Source: Lachnospiraceae bacterium
GTDB lineage: Bacteria > Bacillota > Clostridia > Lachnospirales > Lachnospiraceae
Reading direction: 5' to 3'
Length of the DNA: 64,000 nt
NCBI GenBank assembly: GCA_013316825.1
Contig: WSLY01000005.1
Coordinates: 1-64,000, forward strand
Under the pieces are notes generated by a model. That model saw nothing but the letters and a program-made list of their open reading frames with translations. It did not search any database and had not been told where the DNA came from. Positions 16,962 to 26,171 of this stretch are shown piece by piece. How positions within the stretch are numbered: position 1 is the first letter of the stretch; the number at the start of each line of letters is the position of its first letter. Position numbers and translations under genes: made by a program.

Positions 16962-18020
16962 ATGACAAGGGAGCATACAAAAACAGTAAAAATAGGAAAC
17001 CGAATCATCGGAGGCGGCAGTCCGGTACTGATACAGTCTATGACAAATACGCCGACGCAGGATGTAAAGGCAACTGTGGCGCAGATAAACAGGCTTACCG
17101 AGGCAGGCTGTGAGATTGTGCGGTGTACGGTGCCGGATGTGGAGGCGGCGGAGGCGCTTTCCCGGATTAAAAAGGAAATTACCATTCCCCTTGTAGCGGA
17201 TATTCATTTTGACTATAAAATGGCGATTGCTGCCATGGAAAACGGCGCGGACAAAATTCGGATTAATCCGGGCAATATCGGCAGCAGGGAAAAGGTGCTT
17301 GCTGTGGTGAAGGCGGCAAAGGAAAGAGAAATTCCCATCCGTATTGGCGTCAACAGCGGTTCTTTGGAGAAGCCTTTTCTTACAAAATACAGCGGCGTCA
17401 CCGCAGAGGGTATTGTGGAGAGCGCACTGGACAAGGTACATATGATAGAGGATATGGGGTACGACAATCTGGTGGTTAGTATCAAATCCTCCGATGTACT
17501 GATGTGCGTAAAGGCACATGAGATGCTGGCACAGCAGACGGCACATCCGCTTCATGTGGGAATTACAGAGGCGGGAACGGTCTGGTCCGGCAATATCAAA
17601 TCCGGCATTGGAATGGGCATTATTTTGTATCAGGGTATCGGCGATACCATACGGGTATCCTTGAGCGGCGATCCGGTGGAAGAGGTTAAGACGGCTAAGC
17701 TTCTGCTGCGGACGTTGGGGCTTAGAAAGGGCGGTATCGAGGTGGTTTCCTGTCCTACCTGCGGCAGAACAAAAATAGACCTGATCGGGCTGGCAAATCA
17801 GGTGGAGACTATGGCGGCAGCGTATGATTATGATATGAAACTGGCGGTTATGGGCTGCGTGGTGAACGGACCCGGCGAGGCGCAGGAAGCCGATTTGGGG
17901 ATTGCAGGCGGTATTGGAGAAGGGCTTTTGATAAAAAAAGGCGAAGTGATAAGGAAGGTGCCGGAGAACGAATTGCTTGCCGTTTTAAAAAACGAGCTGG
18001 ATAACTGGAGCGTATCATAG
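16962..18020 (+). CDS. ispG: 4-hydroxy-3-methylbut-2-en-1-yl diphosphate synthase (IspG/GcpE)
   Basis: A 352-residue [4Fe-4S] enzyme of the MEP isoprenoid pathway that converts MEcPP to HMBPP. The N-terminal TIM-barrel half carries IQSMTNTPTQDV, RCTVPDVEAAEAL and VADIHFDYKMA. The C-terminal half carries the cluster ligands in SCPTCGRTKIDL (two Cys) and VMGCVVNGPGEA (third Cys). Length is typical of the bacterial short form. polC starts directly after the stop codon (TAG then ATG), which implies translational coupling. In many clostridia ispG follows rseP; here rseP is 23 kb away. Confidence 0.96.
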   Translation: MTREHTKTVKIGNRIIGGGSPVLIQSMTNTPTQDVKATVAQINRLTEAGCEIVRCTVPDVEAAEALSRIKKEITIPLVADIHFDYKMAIAAMENGADKIRINPGNIGSREKVLAVVKAAKEREIPIRIGVNSGSLEKPFLTKYSGVTAEGIVESALDKVHMIEDMGYDNLVVSIKSSDVLMCVKAHEMLAQQTAHPLHVGITEAGTVWSGNIKSGIGMGIILYQGIGDTIRVSLSGDPVEEVKTAKLLLRTLGLRKGGIEVVSCPTCGRTKIDLIGLANQVETMAAAYDYDMKLAVMGCVVNGPGEAQEADLGIAGGIGEGLLIKKGEVIRKVPENELLAVLKNELDNWSVS

Positions 18021-21000
18021 ATGAGTAAAATATTTTCTGAAGTATTTCCGACGCTTGTGCTGGAGGAGTCGATCAGGCAGCAGTTGGAGCAGGTAGCGGT
18101 GGAGAAGGTCACCACTACTTCGCGCAAGGACTTTCTGCGCGTTTATATTTGCAGCAGCCATTTGATTTCCAAAGAGATAATTCTGAAGCTGGAGCGGGAG
18201 ATAAAGGCGCAGCTTTTTCCCAAGACTGCCATCGTGATAAAAATATATGAGAAATTTCAGCTTTCGGCGCAATACACACCGGAGAAGTTTTTGAATGTCT
18301 ATTGGGAGAGCGTATTGCTGGAGTTAAAAGAATACGACCATATTCTGTACAATGCCGCGAAGGGAGCAGATATTGTTTTTGAAGCGGACAGGATGGCGCT
18401 TACCGTGCAGGATACCGTGCTGGTGCGGGGCAAATCGGAAGAGCTTGCCAGAATTTTGGAAAAAATATGGAACGAGCGCGCCGGTTTTGGCGTGACGGTA
18501 CAGATTTCTTACAAGGAAGCTGAGACGGGAAAGTATGAAAAAGAGGATGAACAGAAAATTGCCATGCAGGTGGCGGCAATTTCGGCACGGATAAAAGGAA
18601 GCGATGAGGAAGGGGCAGGGGGACAGGCTCCCCGTAACGCCGGTATGGAGGAAACCGTAAAAAACGAACCGTTAAAAGAGAAAGCGGGCTTCCTTCAGGA
18701 CAAGGCTCCGGCGGCGGATTTAAGAAGCAGCGGGGCGGCAGCAGGCAGCAGGCGTCAGGGGGATACAGCCGGCAGGCATCAGCGGGATGATGTAAAGCAG
18801 GCGAAGGGACAGGGCACAAGAAGCGCCTACAAGCGCTCGGACAATCCTGACGTACTTTATGGCAGGGATTTTGATGAGGAAGCGATTAAGATAGAAGATA
18901 TCATCGGTGAGATGGGTGAGGTGGTGATTCGCGGCAAAATTGCCAATTTCGACAGGCGGGATATCCGAAATGAAAAGACCATTCTGTTTTTTGATGTGAC
19001 GGATTTTACGGATACCCTGACGGTAAAGCTTTTTGTGGCAACTGAAAATGTGCCGGAAATCAGCGCGGTATTAAAAGTAGGAAGCTTTGTAAAAATAAAA
19101 GGCATCGCCATGATGGACAAATTCGACCATGAGCTGACTATCGGCTCCATTGCAGGCATCAAAAAAATCCCTGATTTTACTGTGAGCAGGATGGATACTT
19201 CCGTGAAAAAGAGAGTGGAACTGCACTGTCACACCAAGATGAGCGATATGGACGGGGTTTCGGAGGCAAAGGACATTGTCAAGCGCGCCTACAAGTGGGG
19301 GCATCCGGCGATTGCCATTACGGATCACGGCGTGGTACAGGGATTTACGGATGCAAATCATGTCTGGGAGGACTTGTGGAAGGAAGAAAAGGCAAAAAGA
19401 AAGGAGAAGGGGGAAAAAGCGGACAAGCAGGATTTCTTTAAGGTAATCTACGGCGTGGAAGCGTATATCGTGGACGATTTGAAGGAGATTGTGACCGGAG
19501 ACAAAGGGCAGAATCTGGATGAGACCTATGTGGTATTTGACATAGAAACCACGGGTTTTTCGCCTATTCATAACCGTATCATTGAAATTGGGGCGGTAAA
19601 GGTGCGGGACGGACAGATTTTGGACAGATATTCCACTTTTGTCAATCCCGAGGTGCCGATTCCCTTTGAAATTGAAAAGCTTACAAGCATAAATGACGCC
19701 ATGGTGATGGAAGCGCCTAAGATTGAGGAGGTGCTGCCGGAGTTCCTTGCTTTTTGTGAAGGAACGGTGATGGTGGCGCACAATGCTTCCTTTGATATGA
19801 GCTTTATCAGGGAAAATGCTGCAAGGCAGGGATTTTCCACGGATTATACCTATGTGGATACCATGGTGATTTCCCGCGTGCTTCTGCCAAACCAGAACAA
19901 GCACACGCTGGATGCGCTCTGCAAGGTGTTCCACATTTCGCTGGAGAACCATCACAGGGCTGTGGACGACGCAGAGGCGACGGCGCATATTTTTCTGAAA
20001 TTCATGGAGATGCTAAAAGAGGAGAAGGTAAGGACTTTAAAGGAGCTGAATACCTTTGCACGTCCGTCGGCGGAAAACATCAGCCGTCTGCATCCATATC
20101 ACTGCATTATCCTTGCCAAGAATGATTTGGGGCGGATTCACCTTTACAGGCTGGTATCCATGTCCCATTTACAGTATTTTAACAGGCAGCCTAAAATTCC
20201 AAAGAGCGAGATTTTAAAACTGCGGGATGGGCTGATTATTGGGAGTGCCTGCGAAGCGGGAGAGCTGTACCGCGCTCTGCTGGAAGGCAGGGGTGATTCA
20301 GAGATTGCCGGCATTGTGGGATTTTACGATTATCTGGAAATTCAGCCTTTGGGCAACAATCATTTTATGATAGCGTCAGAGAAACATCCGAATATCCGGT
20401 CGGAGGAAGACTTGATGGAGATGAACCGCAGGATAGTGAGGCTGGGGGAACAGTTCAACAAGCCGGTGGCTGCCACTTGCGATGTACATTTTTTAGACCC
20501 TGAGGACGAGGTGTACCGGCGTATTATTATGGCAGGAAAAGGGTTTGACGATGCGGATAATCAGGCGCCGTTGTATTTGCGGACGACAGAAGAAATGTTG
20601 TCTGAGTTTGCGTATCTGGGCAGTGACAAGGCGGAGGAGGTCGTCATTACCAATACCAACCGGATTGCGGATATGATAGAAACCATAGCGCCGGTGCGCC
20701 CTGATAAGTGTGCCCCCGTGATTCCGGATTCGGATAAGACCCTGACGGCAATCTGTTATAACAAGGCGCATGAGCTTTACGGAGAAAAGCTGCCCCGAAT
20801 TGTGGAGGAGCGTTTGGAAAAGGAGCTGCATTCCATCATTACCAACGGCTTTGCCGTGATGTATATCATTGCCCAGAAGCTGGTATGGAAGTCGGTGGAG
20901 GACGGCTATCTGGTGGGATCAAGAGGTTCCGTCGGTTCTTCGCTGGTGGCGTTTATGGCGGGGATTACGGAGGTAAATTCTTTGAGCGCCCATTACCGCT

Positions 21001-22604
21001 GTGGAAAATGCCATTATTATGATTTTGATTCGCCGGAGATAAAGGCAGCAGCAGGAAATGCAGGATGCGATTTGCCGGATAAAATTTGTCCGGTGTGCGG
21101 GGAGAAGCTGATAAAAGACGGCTTTGATATTCCTTTTGAAACCTTTTTGGGATTTAAGGGGGACAAGGAGCCGGATATTGATTTGAATTTTTCCGGCGAA
21201 TACCAGAGTAAAGCGCATAAGTATACGGAGGTTATCTTTGGCGCAGGACAGACTTACCGCGCCGGCACCATTGCCACGCTTGCGGACAAGACGGCATTCG
21301 GTTATGTGAAAAATTATTATGAAGAAAGGGGCATTCACAAGCGTACCAGTGAAATTAACCGGATTACCGCAGGCTGTACCGGTATCAGGCGGAGTACGGG
21401 GCAGCACCCGGGCGGTATTATCGTGCTGCCCATGGGACAGGATATCAACTCTTTTACTCCCGTGCAGCATCCCGCAAACGATACCACTACGGACATTGTG
21501 ACGACGCATTTCGATTATCACTCTATCGACCACAATCTGTTGAAGCTCGATATACTTGGACACGATGATCCGACTATGATTCGTATGCTGCAGGATTTGA
21601 CCGGCATTGACCCGACCCGGATTCCACTGGACGACAAGGCGGTTATGTCTTTGTTTCAGAATACTTCGGCGTTAGGCATCACACCGGAGCAGATAAGCGG
21701 CTGTCCTGTTGGCTCGCTGGGGATTCCGGAGTTTGGTACGGAATTTGTCATTCAGATGCTTCTTGACACCAAGCCGAAACAGCTTTCCGACTTGATTCGA
21801 ATTTCCGGCTTGGGACATGGCACGGACGTGTGGCTGGGTAATGCACAGGATTTGATTTTAAGCGGACAGGCAACGATTTCGTCCGCCATCTGCTGTCGTG
21901 ATGATATCATGATTTATCTGATTAATCAGGGGGTGGAAAGCTCTCTTGCTTTTACCATTATGGAGAGTGTGCGAAAGGGAAAGGGATTGAAGCCGGAGTG
22001 GGAGGCGGCGATGAAGGAAAAGGATGTGCCGGACTGGTATATTGGCTCCTGCAAGAAAATCAAGTACATGTTTCCTAAGGCTCATGCTGCGGCGTATGTG
22101 ATGATGGCATGGAGAATTGCCTACTGCAAAATCAATTATCCCCTTGCTTACTATGCGGCGTATTTCAGCATCCGTGCCAAGGCGTTTTCCTACGAGCTGA
22201 TGTGTCAGGGGCAGAATCATTTAGAGGCTGTTATGGCGGATTATAAAAGGCGCAGCGATACACTTTCCAATAAGGAAAAGGATGCATATGGCGATATGAA
22301 GATTGTGCAGGAAATGTACGCGCGTGGTTTTACATTTGTACCGATTGATATTTTCAGCGCGCAGTCAAGGCTGTTTCAGATTGTGGATGGGAAGCTGATG
22401 CCTTCTCTTAACAGTATAGACGGTCTGGGAGAAAAAGCGGCGGATGCCATTGTGGAAGCGGCAAAGGACGGCTCTTTCTTAAGTAAGGACGATTTCCGGC
22501 AGCGCACAAAAGTGAGCAAAACCATCGTTGACTTGATGGACAGTCTGGGAATTTTGGGAGAATTGCCCGAATCCAACCAAATCAGCATATTCGACTTTGT
22601 ATAA
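18021..22604 (+). CDS. polC: DNA polymerase III alpha subunit, Gram-positive PolC type
   Basis: The 1527-residue replicative polymerase with built-in proofreading. Order: N-terminal domain (1-180); low-complexity polar linker (about 185-285); OB fold near residue 290-395; PHP domain N-terminal part (HCHTKMSDMDGV near 400); inserted DEDDh exonuclease (VFDIETTGFSPIHNRIIEIG near 505; HNASFDMSFI; HRAVDDAEAT); rest of PHP; polymerase palm with GSRGSVGSSLVAFMAGI near 967 and catalytic PDIDLNFSG near 1051. A zinc-binding CGKC...CPVC stretch lies between them, a PolC hallmark, and a helix-hairpin-helix region is at the C-terminus. It is the last gene before tRNA-Glu. No frameshift was seen. Confidence 0.98.
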   Translation: MSKIFSEVFPTLVLEESIRQQLEQVAVEKVTTTSRKDFLRVYICSSHLISKEIILKLEREIKAQLFPKTAIVIKIYEKFQLSAQYTPEKFLNVYWESVLLELKEYDHILYNAAKGADIVFEADRMALTVQDTVLVRGKSEELARILEKIWNERAGFGVTVQISYKEAETGKYEKEDEQKIAMQVAAISARIKGSDEEGAGGQAPRNAGMEETVKNEPLKEKAGFLQDKAPAADLRSSGAAAGSRRQGDTAGRHQRDDVKQAKGQGTRSAYKRSDNPDVLYGRDFDEEAIKIEDIIGEMGEVVIRGKIANFDRRDIRNEKTILFFDVTDFTDTLTVKLFVATENVPEISAVLKVGSFVKIKGIAMMDKFDHELTIGSIAGIKKIPDFTVSRMDTSVKKRVELHCHTKMSDMDGVSEAKDIVKRAYKWGHPAIAITDHGVVQGFTDANHVWEDLWKEEKAKRKEKGEKADKQDFFKVIYGVEAYIVDDLKEIVTGDKGQNLDETYVVFDIETTGFSPIHNRIIEIGAVKVRDGQILDRYSTFVNPEVPIPFEIEKLTSINDAMVMEAPKIEEVLPEFLAFCEGTVMVAHNASFDMSFIRENAARQGFSTDYTYVDTMVISRVLLPNQNKHTLDALCKVFHISLENHHRAVDDAEATAHIFLKFMEMLKEEKVRTLKELNTFARPSAENISRLHPYHCIILAKNDLGRIHLYRLVSMSHLQYFNRQPKIPKSEILKLRDGLIIGSACEAGELYRALLEGRGDSEIAGIVGFYDYLEIQPLGNNHFMIASEKHPNIRSEEDLMEMNRRIVRLGEQFNKPVAATCDVHFLDPEDEVYRRIIMAGKGFDDADNQAPLYLRTTEEMLSEFAYLGSDKAEEVVITNTNRIADMIETIAPVRPDKCAPVIPDSDKTLTAICYNKAHELYGEKLPRIVEERLEKELHSIITNGFAVMYIIAQKLVWKSVEDGYLVGSRGSVGSSLVAFMAGITEVNSLSAHYRCGKCHYYDFDSPEIKAAAGNAGCDLPDKICPVCGEKLIKDGFDIPFETFLGFKGDKEPDIDLNFSGEYQSKAHKYTEVIFGAGQTYRAGTIATLADKTAFGYVKNYYEERGIHKRTSEINRITAGCTGIRRSTGQHPGGIIVLPMGQDINSFTPVQHPANDTTTDIVTTHFDYHSIDHNLLKLDILGHDDPTMIRMLQDLTGIDPTRIPLDDKAVMSLFQNTSALGITPEQISGCPVGSLGIPEFGTEFVIQMLLDTKPKQLSDLIRISGLGHGTDVWLGNAQDLILSGQATISSAICCRDDIMIYLINQGVESSLAFTIMESVRKGKGLKPEWEAAMKEKDVPDWYIGSCKKIKYMFPKAHAAAYVMMAWRIAYCKINYPLAYYAAYFSIRAKAFSYELMCQGQNHLEAVMADYKRRSDTLSNKEKDAYGDMKIVQEMYARGFTFVPIDIFSAQSRLFQIVDGKLMPSLNSIDGLGEKAADAIVEAAKDGSFLSKDDFRQRTKVSKTIVDLMDSLGILGELPESNQISIFDFV

Positions 22605-22622
22605 AATTTTTTAAAAAAAGGC

Positions 22623-22651
22623 TTGCAATATTTGTCATTTTATATTAATAT
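22623..22651 (+). promoter_or_regulatory. Promoter of tRNA-Glu
   Basis: TTGCAA (22623-22628) and TAATAT (22646-22651) are 17 bp apart, and transcription would start about 20 bp before the tRNA. Confidence 0.5.
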
Positions 22652-22680
22652 GAATAAGCGTCATCAAGATACATGACCGT

Positions 22681-22752
22681 GGCTCGTTGGTCAAGCGGTT
22701 AAGACGCCGCCCTCTCACGGCGGAAACAGGGGTTCGATTCCCCTACGAGCTG
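22681..22752 (+). tRNA. tRNA-Glu (anticodon CTC)
   Basis: A full cloverleaf can be drawn: acceptor GGCTCGT/ACGAGCT with a terminal G-U pair, D arm GTC/GAC, anticodon stem CCGCC/GGCGG with loop CTCTCAC (anticodon CTC), and T arm AGGGG-TTCGATT-CCCCT. The discriminator base is G and CCA is not encoded. It reads GAG codons. Confidence 0.96.
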
Positions 22753-22781
22753 TTGACTGTTTATAACAGCCCAACCCTAAG

Positions 22782-22826
22782 AAAACGCTGAAAATACCGT
22801 AAATATGGTATTTGTAGCGTTTTTTG
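22782..22826 (+). terminator. Intrinsic terminator after tRNA-Glu
   Basis: A long stem (ACGCT...AGCGT outside, AAATACC...GGTATTT inside, loop GTAAATAT) is followed by TTTTTT. Confidence 0.92.
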
Positions 22827-22884
22827 TTTATGTACAATTTTCCAAATCTTGTTTTCACTACTTTTACTTTATCTTTTAGTACTA

Positions 22885-23170
22885 TTAGGATTGGGTGTCA
22901 AAAGTCTTGTCCGAAAATGTAAATTGACAGCAGGCAACTTCAATCAGGGCTTTTGACACTTCTTTTTCCCATTTTTTATATTCCTTACTCCTATGATGCA
23001 ATTTTGAGTATGAATTTAATTCTCCCATTGTTTTGCTGCTCTGCATCTTATTTCTGCCCATTTGCACAGCAAATTTTCTGTATGGATTATTTCTTTTCTG
23101 CTCAAGGCTTGGAATAAGATTGTATTTTAAGGAAGTATCCGATATAATAAAATAAAAAATGGAAAAGAAT
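22885..23170 (-). pseudogene. Possible gene remnant in the AT-rich scar beside tRNA-Glu
   Basis: On the minus strand one frame stays open for about 95 codons and reads like a protein (for example LKYNLIPSLEQKRNN and KEYKKWEKEVSKALIEVACC), but it has no credible start codon or ribosome binding site; the first ATG gives only 60 residues. Local GC is well below that of the flanking genes. I do not recognise the family. It may be a decayed piece of an element that integrated next to the tRNA, or chance. A 10-bp perfect inverted repeat lies in its 3' part (22895-22904 and 22950-22959). Nothing else is seen between the tRNA terminator and the ispF promoter. Confidence 0.3.
23120..23148 (+). promoter_or_regulatory. 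Promoter of the ispF operon
   Basis: TTGTAT (23120-23125) and TATAAT (23143-23148) have a 17-bp spacer. Transcription would start near 23155. Confidence 0.7.
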
Positions 23171-23210
23171 AGGATAGAGGCTTAGGAAAACCTAAAAAGG
23201 AGAAATAAAC

Positions 23211-23783
23211 ATGCGGATTGGAACAGGATATGACGTGCATCGGCTGACGGAAGAACGGAAGCTGATAGTAGGAGGCGTGGAAATACCATATGAAAAAGGA
23301 CTGCTGGGACATTCGGATGCGGATGTGCTGCTGCATGCGATTATGGATGCCTTGCTGGGGGCAGCGGCGTTTGGAGACATTGGCAGGCATTTTCCTGACT
23401 CGGAAGCGGAATATAAAGGGATTTCCTCGCTGGTGCTTTTGGAGCGGGTGGGAGAGCTGTTGGAAGAGAACTGTTTTCTGATAGAAAATATTGATGCCAC
23501 CATCATTGCGCAGGCGCCGAAAATGCGTCCCTATATAGAAAGTATGAGGGAGAATATTGCAAGGGTGCTGCACATAGAGATGGAGCAGGTGAATATAAAA
23601 GCGACCACGGAAGAGGGACTTGGGTTTACGGGAGCAGGAGAGGGCATCGCAGCACAGGCGGTCTGCCTGCTGAACAGCCCAAGGGAGCTCTGGGCGGAGG
23701 ACATGACTGCACTGCACGGAGAGCGGCAGGCAGGGAACTGTGCCGGATGCGCAGGGTGTGCAAAAGCTTGCGATATAGGATAA
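23211..23783 (+). CDS. ispF: 2-C-methyl-D-erythritol 2,4-cyclodiphosphate synthase with a Cys-rich C-terminal tail
   Basis: The MEP-pathway enzyme that cyclises CDP-ME2P to MEcPP. Metal ligands Asp8, His10 and His42 are present ([21 protein letters not shown]), and [19 protein letters not shown] gives the C-terminal signature. The family core ends near residue 157; this protein has 190 residues. The extra roughly 33 residues end with Cys177, Cys180, Cys183 and Cys187 in a CX2CX2CX3C pattern like a [4Fe-4S] ferredoxin site, but without the usual following Pro. The next gene, 14 bp away, encodes a flavodoxin-ferredoxin. Start: AAGGAG 8 bases before ATG. Confidence 0.95.
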   Translation: MRIGTGYDVHRLTEERKLIVGGVEIPYEKGLLGHSDADVLLHAIMDALLGAAAFGDIGRHFPDSEAEYKGISSLVLLERVGELLEENCFLIENIDATIIAQAPKMRPYIESMRENIARVLHIEMEQVNIKATTEEGLGFTGAGEGIAAQAVCLLNSPRELWAEDMTALHGERQAGNCAGCAGCAKACDIG

Positions 23784-23797
23784 CAGGAGGGGGATCA

Positions 23798-24574
23798 TTG
23801 GTTGGCATTTATTTTAGCGGCACGGGGAACACAGCATTTTGTGTCAGGCAGTTTCTGGCGGAATATGGAGAGAGCATACCGTCCTTTTCCATAGAAGAAA
23901 GTGAAAGCTTAAAGGCGATAGAGAAGAATAACAGGATAGTGCTCGGGTATCCGGTGCAATATAGCAATATTCCCAGAATACTACGGGATTATATTGTGGC
24001 AAATGCACATATCTGGAAGGGGAAAAAAGTTTTTGTGATTGCAACAATGGGGCTTTTTTCAGGTGACGGGGCCGGCGTCCTTGCCAGACTGCTGCGGCGG
24101 TATGGCGCAGTTATTGTGGGAGGGCTGCATTTGCAGATGCCGGACAGTATAGGAGACGTAAAAGCACTCAAGAGAAGTCCTGAAAAAAACAAGGAAATCG
24201 TCTGCAAAACGGAAGAAAAAATTCATAAAACAGTTGCCGGCATAAAACAAGGCAGGATACCGCAGGAGGGATTGGGAATCTGGTATCATCTGGCAGGTTT
24301 ATTCGGGCAAAGGCTGTATTTCTTTTATAAAACGGCAAAGTACACGGACAGGCTGAAAATCGATGCGCAAAAATGCATTGGCTGCGGTCTTTGCGAAAGG
24401 GTATGCCCGATGGGAAATCTCTCGCAGAAAAACGGAATTGCCGCAGCGGGTGCAAAGTGTACCATGTGTTACCGCTGCATCAGTAAATGCCCAAAACAGG
24501 CGATTACATTGCTGGGCAAACAGGTCATTTGCCAGCATAATATAGATACCTATTTGAATACAAAACAGGAATGA
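23798..24574 (+). CDS. EFR1-type flavodoxin / 2x[4Fe-4S] ferredoxin fusion
   Basis: The frame is open further upstream, but the TTG at 23798 follows AGGAGGGGG at an ideal distance and gives a protein that starts directly with the flavodoxin strand (VGIYFSGTGNTAFCV), 258 residues. Residues 1-170 form the flavodoxin-like domain. The C-terminus has two [4Fe-4S] motifs, CIGCGLCERVCP (from about residue 192) and CTMCYRCISKCP (from about residue 220). EFR1-family proteins are presumed electron carriers; the partner is unknown. It sits directly after ispF with its own Cys tail, so electron transfer linked to MEP-pathway Fe-S enzymes is conceivable, but this is inference from position only. Confidence 0.85.
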   Translation: MVGIYFSGTGNTAFCVRQFLAEYGESIPSFSIEESESLKAIEKNNRIVLGYPVQYSNIPRILRDYIVANAHIWKGKKVFVIATMGLFSGDGAGVLARLLRRYGAVIVGGLHLQMPDSIGDVKALKRSPEKNKEIVCKTEEKIHKTVAGIKQGRIPQEGLGIWYHLAGLFGQRLYFFYKTAKYTDRLKIDAQKCIGCGLCERVCPMGNLSQKNGIAAAGAKCTMCYRCISKCPKQAITLLGKQVICQHNIDTYLNTKQE

Positions 24575-24686
24575 TGTGAAAAATGCGGGTATAAACCGTG
24601 TTTTGGGCGAGCTTGCCCGATGCGGAAATCGGTTTGCGGGGGATATAAAGGCATATTTGTTATTGCAGGATAAAGAATAGATGCAG

Positions 24687-24715
24687 TTGACAAAACAGCA
24701 GGATAGTTTTATCCT
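24687..24715 (+). promoter_or_regulatory. Promoter candidate for cysS
   Basis: TTGACA (24687-24692) and TATCCT (24710-24715) are 17 bp apart. AGGATA/TATCCT also forms a weak hairpin with a short T-run, but the promoter reading fits better with the cysS start at 24765. Confidence 0.5.
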
Positions 24716-24764
24716 TTTTGCGAAGGCTAATGTAAGCGCGCATGGCGCGCAGATGGGAGCAGGC

Positions 24765-26171
24765 ATGGAGAATAGAATGGAAATTTACAATTCCCTGACG
24801 AAGAAGGTGGAACCTTTTGTGCCGAATGAGGACGGAAAGGTAAAAATGTACACCTGTGGTCCGACGGTGTACCATTTTGCACATATTGGAAATCTGAGAA
24901 GCTATATTATGGAGGACTTGCTGGAAAAGACGCTGCGGTATCTGGGCTATGATGTAAAGCGGGTTATGAATATTACTGATGTGGGGCATTTGTCCGGTGA
25001 TTCCGATGACGGAGAAGATAAGATGCTTAAGGGCGCGCGCAGAGAACATAAGACGGTGATGGAAATAGCGGGATTTTACACGGATGCTTTTTTTGAAGAC
25101 TGTAAAAAACTGCATATCAAGCGTCCTGATGTGGTAGAGCCTGCAACCGGCTGTATCGAAGAATTTATTCATATGGTGCAGACGCTTCTGGAAAAGGGCT
25201 TTGCCTATGAAATGGGAGGCAATGTCTATTTTGACACGTCAAAGCTTGCCAATTACCATGTCTTTTCGGGGCAGACGGAAGAAGAGCTTTTGGTAGGCGT
25301 GCGGGAAGATGTAGAAGAGGATTCTAATAAAAAGAATAAGAGTGATTTTGTGCTTTGGTTTACCAAGTCCAAATTCGATGCGCAGGAGCTTAAGTGGGAA
25401 AGTCCGTGGGGGATGGGATACCCGGGCTGGCATATCGAGTGCTCCTGCATCAGTATCAAGCATCTGGGTGAATATATGGATATCCACTGCGGCGGTGTGG
25501 ACAATATTTTTCCTCACCATACCAATGAAATTGCCCAGAGCGAGGCGTATCTGGGGCATAAGTGGTGTAATTACTGGTTCCATGTGCATCATTTAAACGA
25601 CCAGACCGGCAAAATGAGTAAGTCGAAGGGAGAGTTTCTGACGGTTTCTTTATTGGAAGAAAAAGGGTATAACCCGCTGGCATACAGGCTTTTCTGTCTG
25701 CAGTCCCATTATCGGAAGCCGCTTATGTTTTCTTATGAGGCACTGTCCAATATGGAAACCGCATACAATAAGCTGGTTAATAAGATTGCCGGTCTGCGGG
25801 AAGAGGGAGAAATAGAGCAGGATAAATTTGAGGCTTACCAAAAGCGTTTCGCGGACGCGCTCTGCGATGACTTAAATTCTTCCATGGCAATTACGGTACT
25901 GTATGATATGCTGAAAGAGGATATGACGGATCGGACAAAGCGGGAGCTTGCAAAGAGCTTTGAAGAGGTGCTTTCCTTAGGGTTGTTTGCTGTCAGAAAA
26001 GAAGAGGAAGACCCTGAACTTGTGGCTTATGTGCTGAAGCGTATCGAAGAAAGAACGGCGGCAAAGAAAGCAAAAGACTTTAAAACGGCGGATGCCATCC
26101 GTGACGAGCTGTCTGCGAAAGGCATTATACTGGAGGATACCAGAGAAGGGGTAAAATGGAAGAAAGCATAA
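24765..26171 (+). CDS. cysS: Cysteinyl-tRNA synthetase
   Basis: A class I aminoacyl-tRNA synthetase (468 residues from this start) that charges tRNA-Cys. CGPTVYHFAHIGN contains the HIGH-type signature and a zinc-ligand Cys, WHIECSCIS and HCGGVDNIFPHHTNEIAQSE supply further zinc ligands, and KMSKSKG is the second ATP signature. The frame extends upstream to 24681, but residues there are not conserved and overlap a promoter-like sequence. ATG 24765 follows GGGAGCAGG; ATG 24777 is also possible. The C-terminus overlaps mrnC by 16 bp. Confidence 0.97.
   Translation: MENRMEIYNSLTKKVEPFVPNEDGKVKMYTCGPTVYHFAHIGNLRSYIMEDLLEKTLRYLGYDVKRVMNITDVGHLSGDSDDGEDKMLKGARREHKTVMEIAGFYTDAFFEDCKKLHIKRPDVVEPATGCIEEFIHMVQTLLEKGFAYEMGGNVYFDTSKLANYHVFSGQTEEELLVGVREDVEEDSNKKNKSDFVLWFTKSKFDAQELKWESPWGMGYPGWHIECSCISIKHLGEYMDIHCGGVDNIFPHHTNEIAQSEAYLGHKWCNYWFHVHHLNDQTGKMSKSKGEFLTVSLLEEKGYNPLAYRLFCLQSHYRKPLMFSYEALSNMETAYNKLVNKIAGLREEGEIEQDKFEAYQKRFADALCDDLNSSMAITVLYDMLKEDMTDRTKRELAKSFEEVLSLGLFAVRKEEEDPELVAYVLKRIEERTAAKKAKDFKTADAIRDELSAKGIILEDTREGVKWKKA

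Noticed and set aside
23747..23797. N-terminal extension of the flavodoxin-ferredoxin ORF into the ispF tail
   Set aside because: The TTG at 23798 has a strong ribosome binding site and opens directly with the flavodoxin strand; the upstream residues are basic and unlike the family.
24700..24719. AGGATA/TATCCT hairpin with T-run read as a terminator before cysS
   Set aside because: The stem is only six mainly A/T pairs and coincides with a better-fitting -10 box.
24681..24764. An 84-bp N-terminal extension of cysS
   Set aside because: It overlaps a TTGACA-17-TATCCT promoter and lies outside the conserved synthetase; ATG 24765 has its own site.
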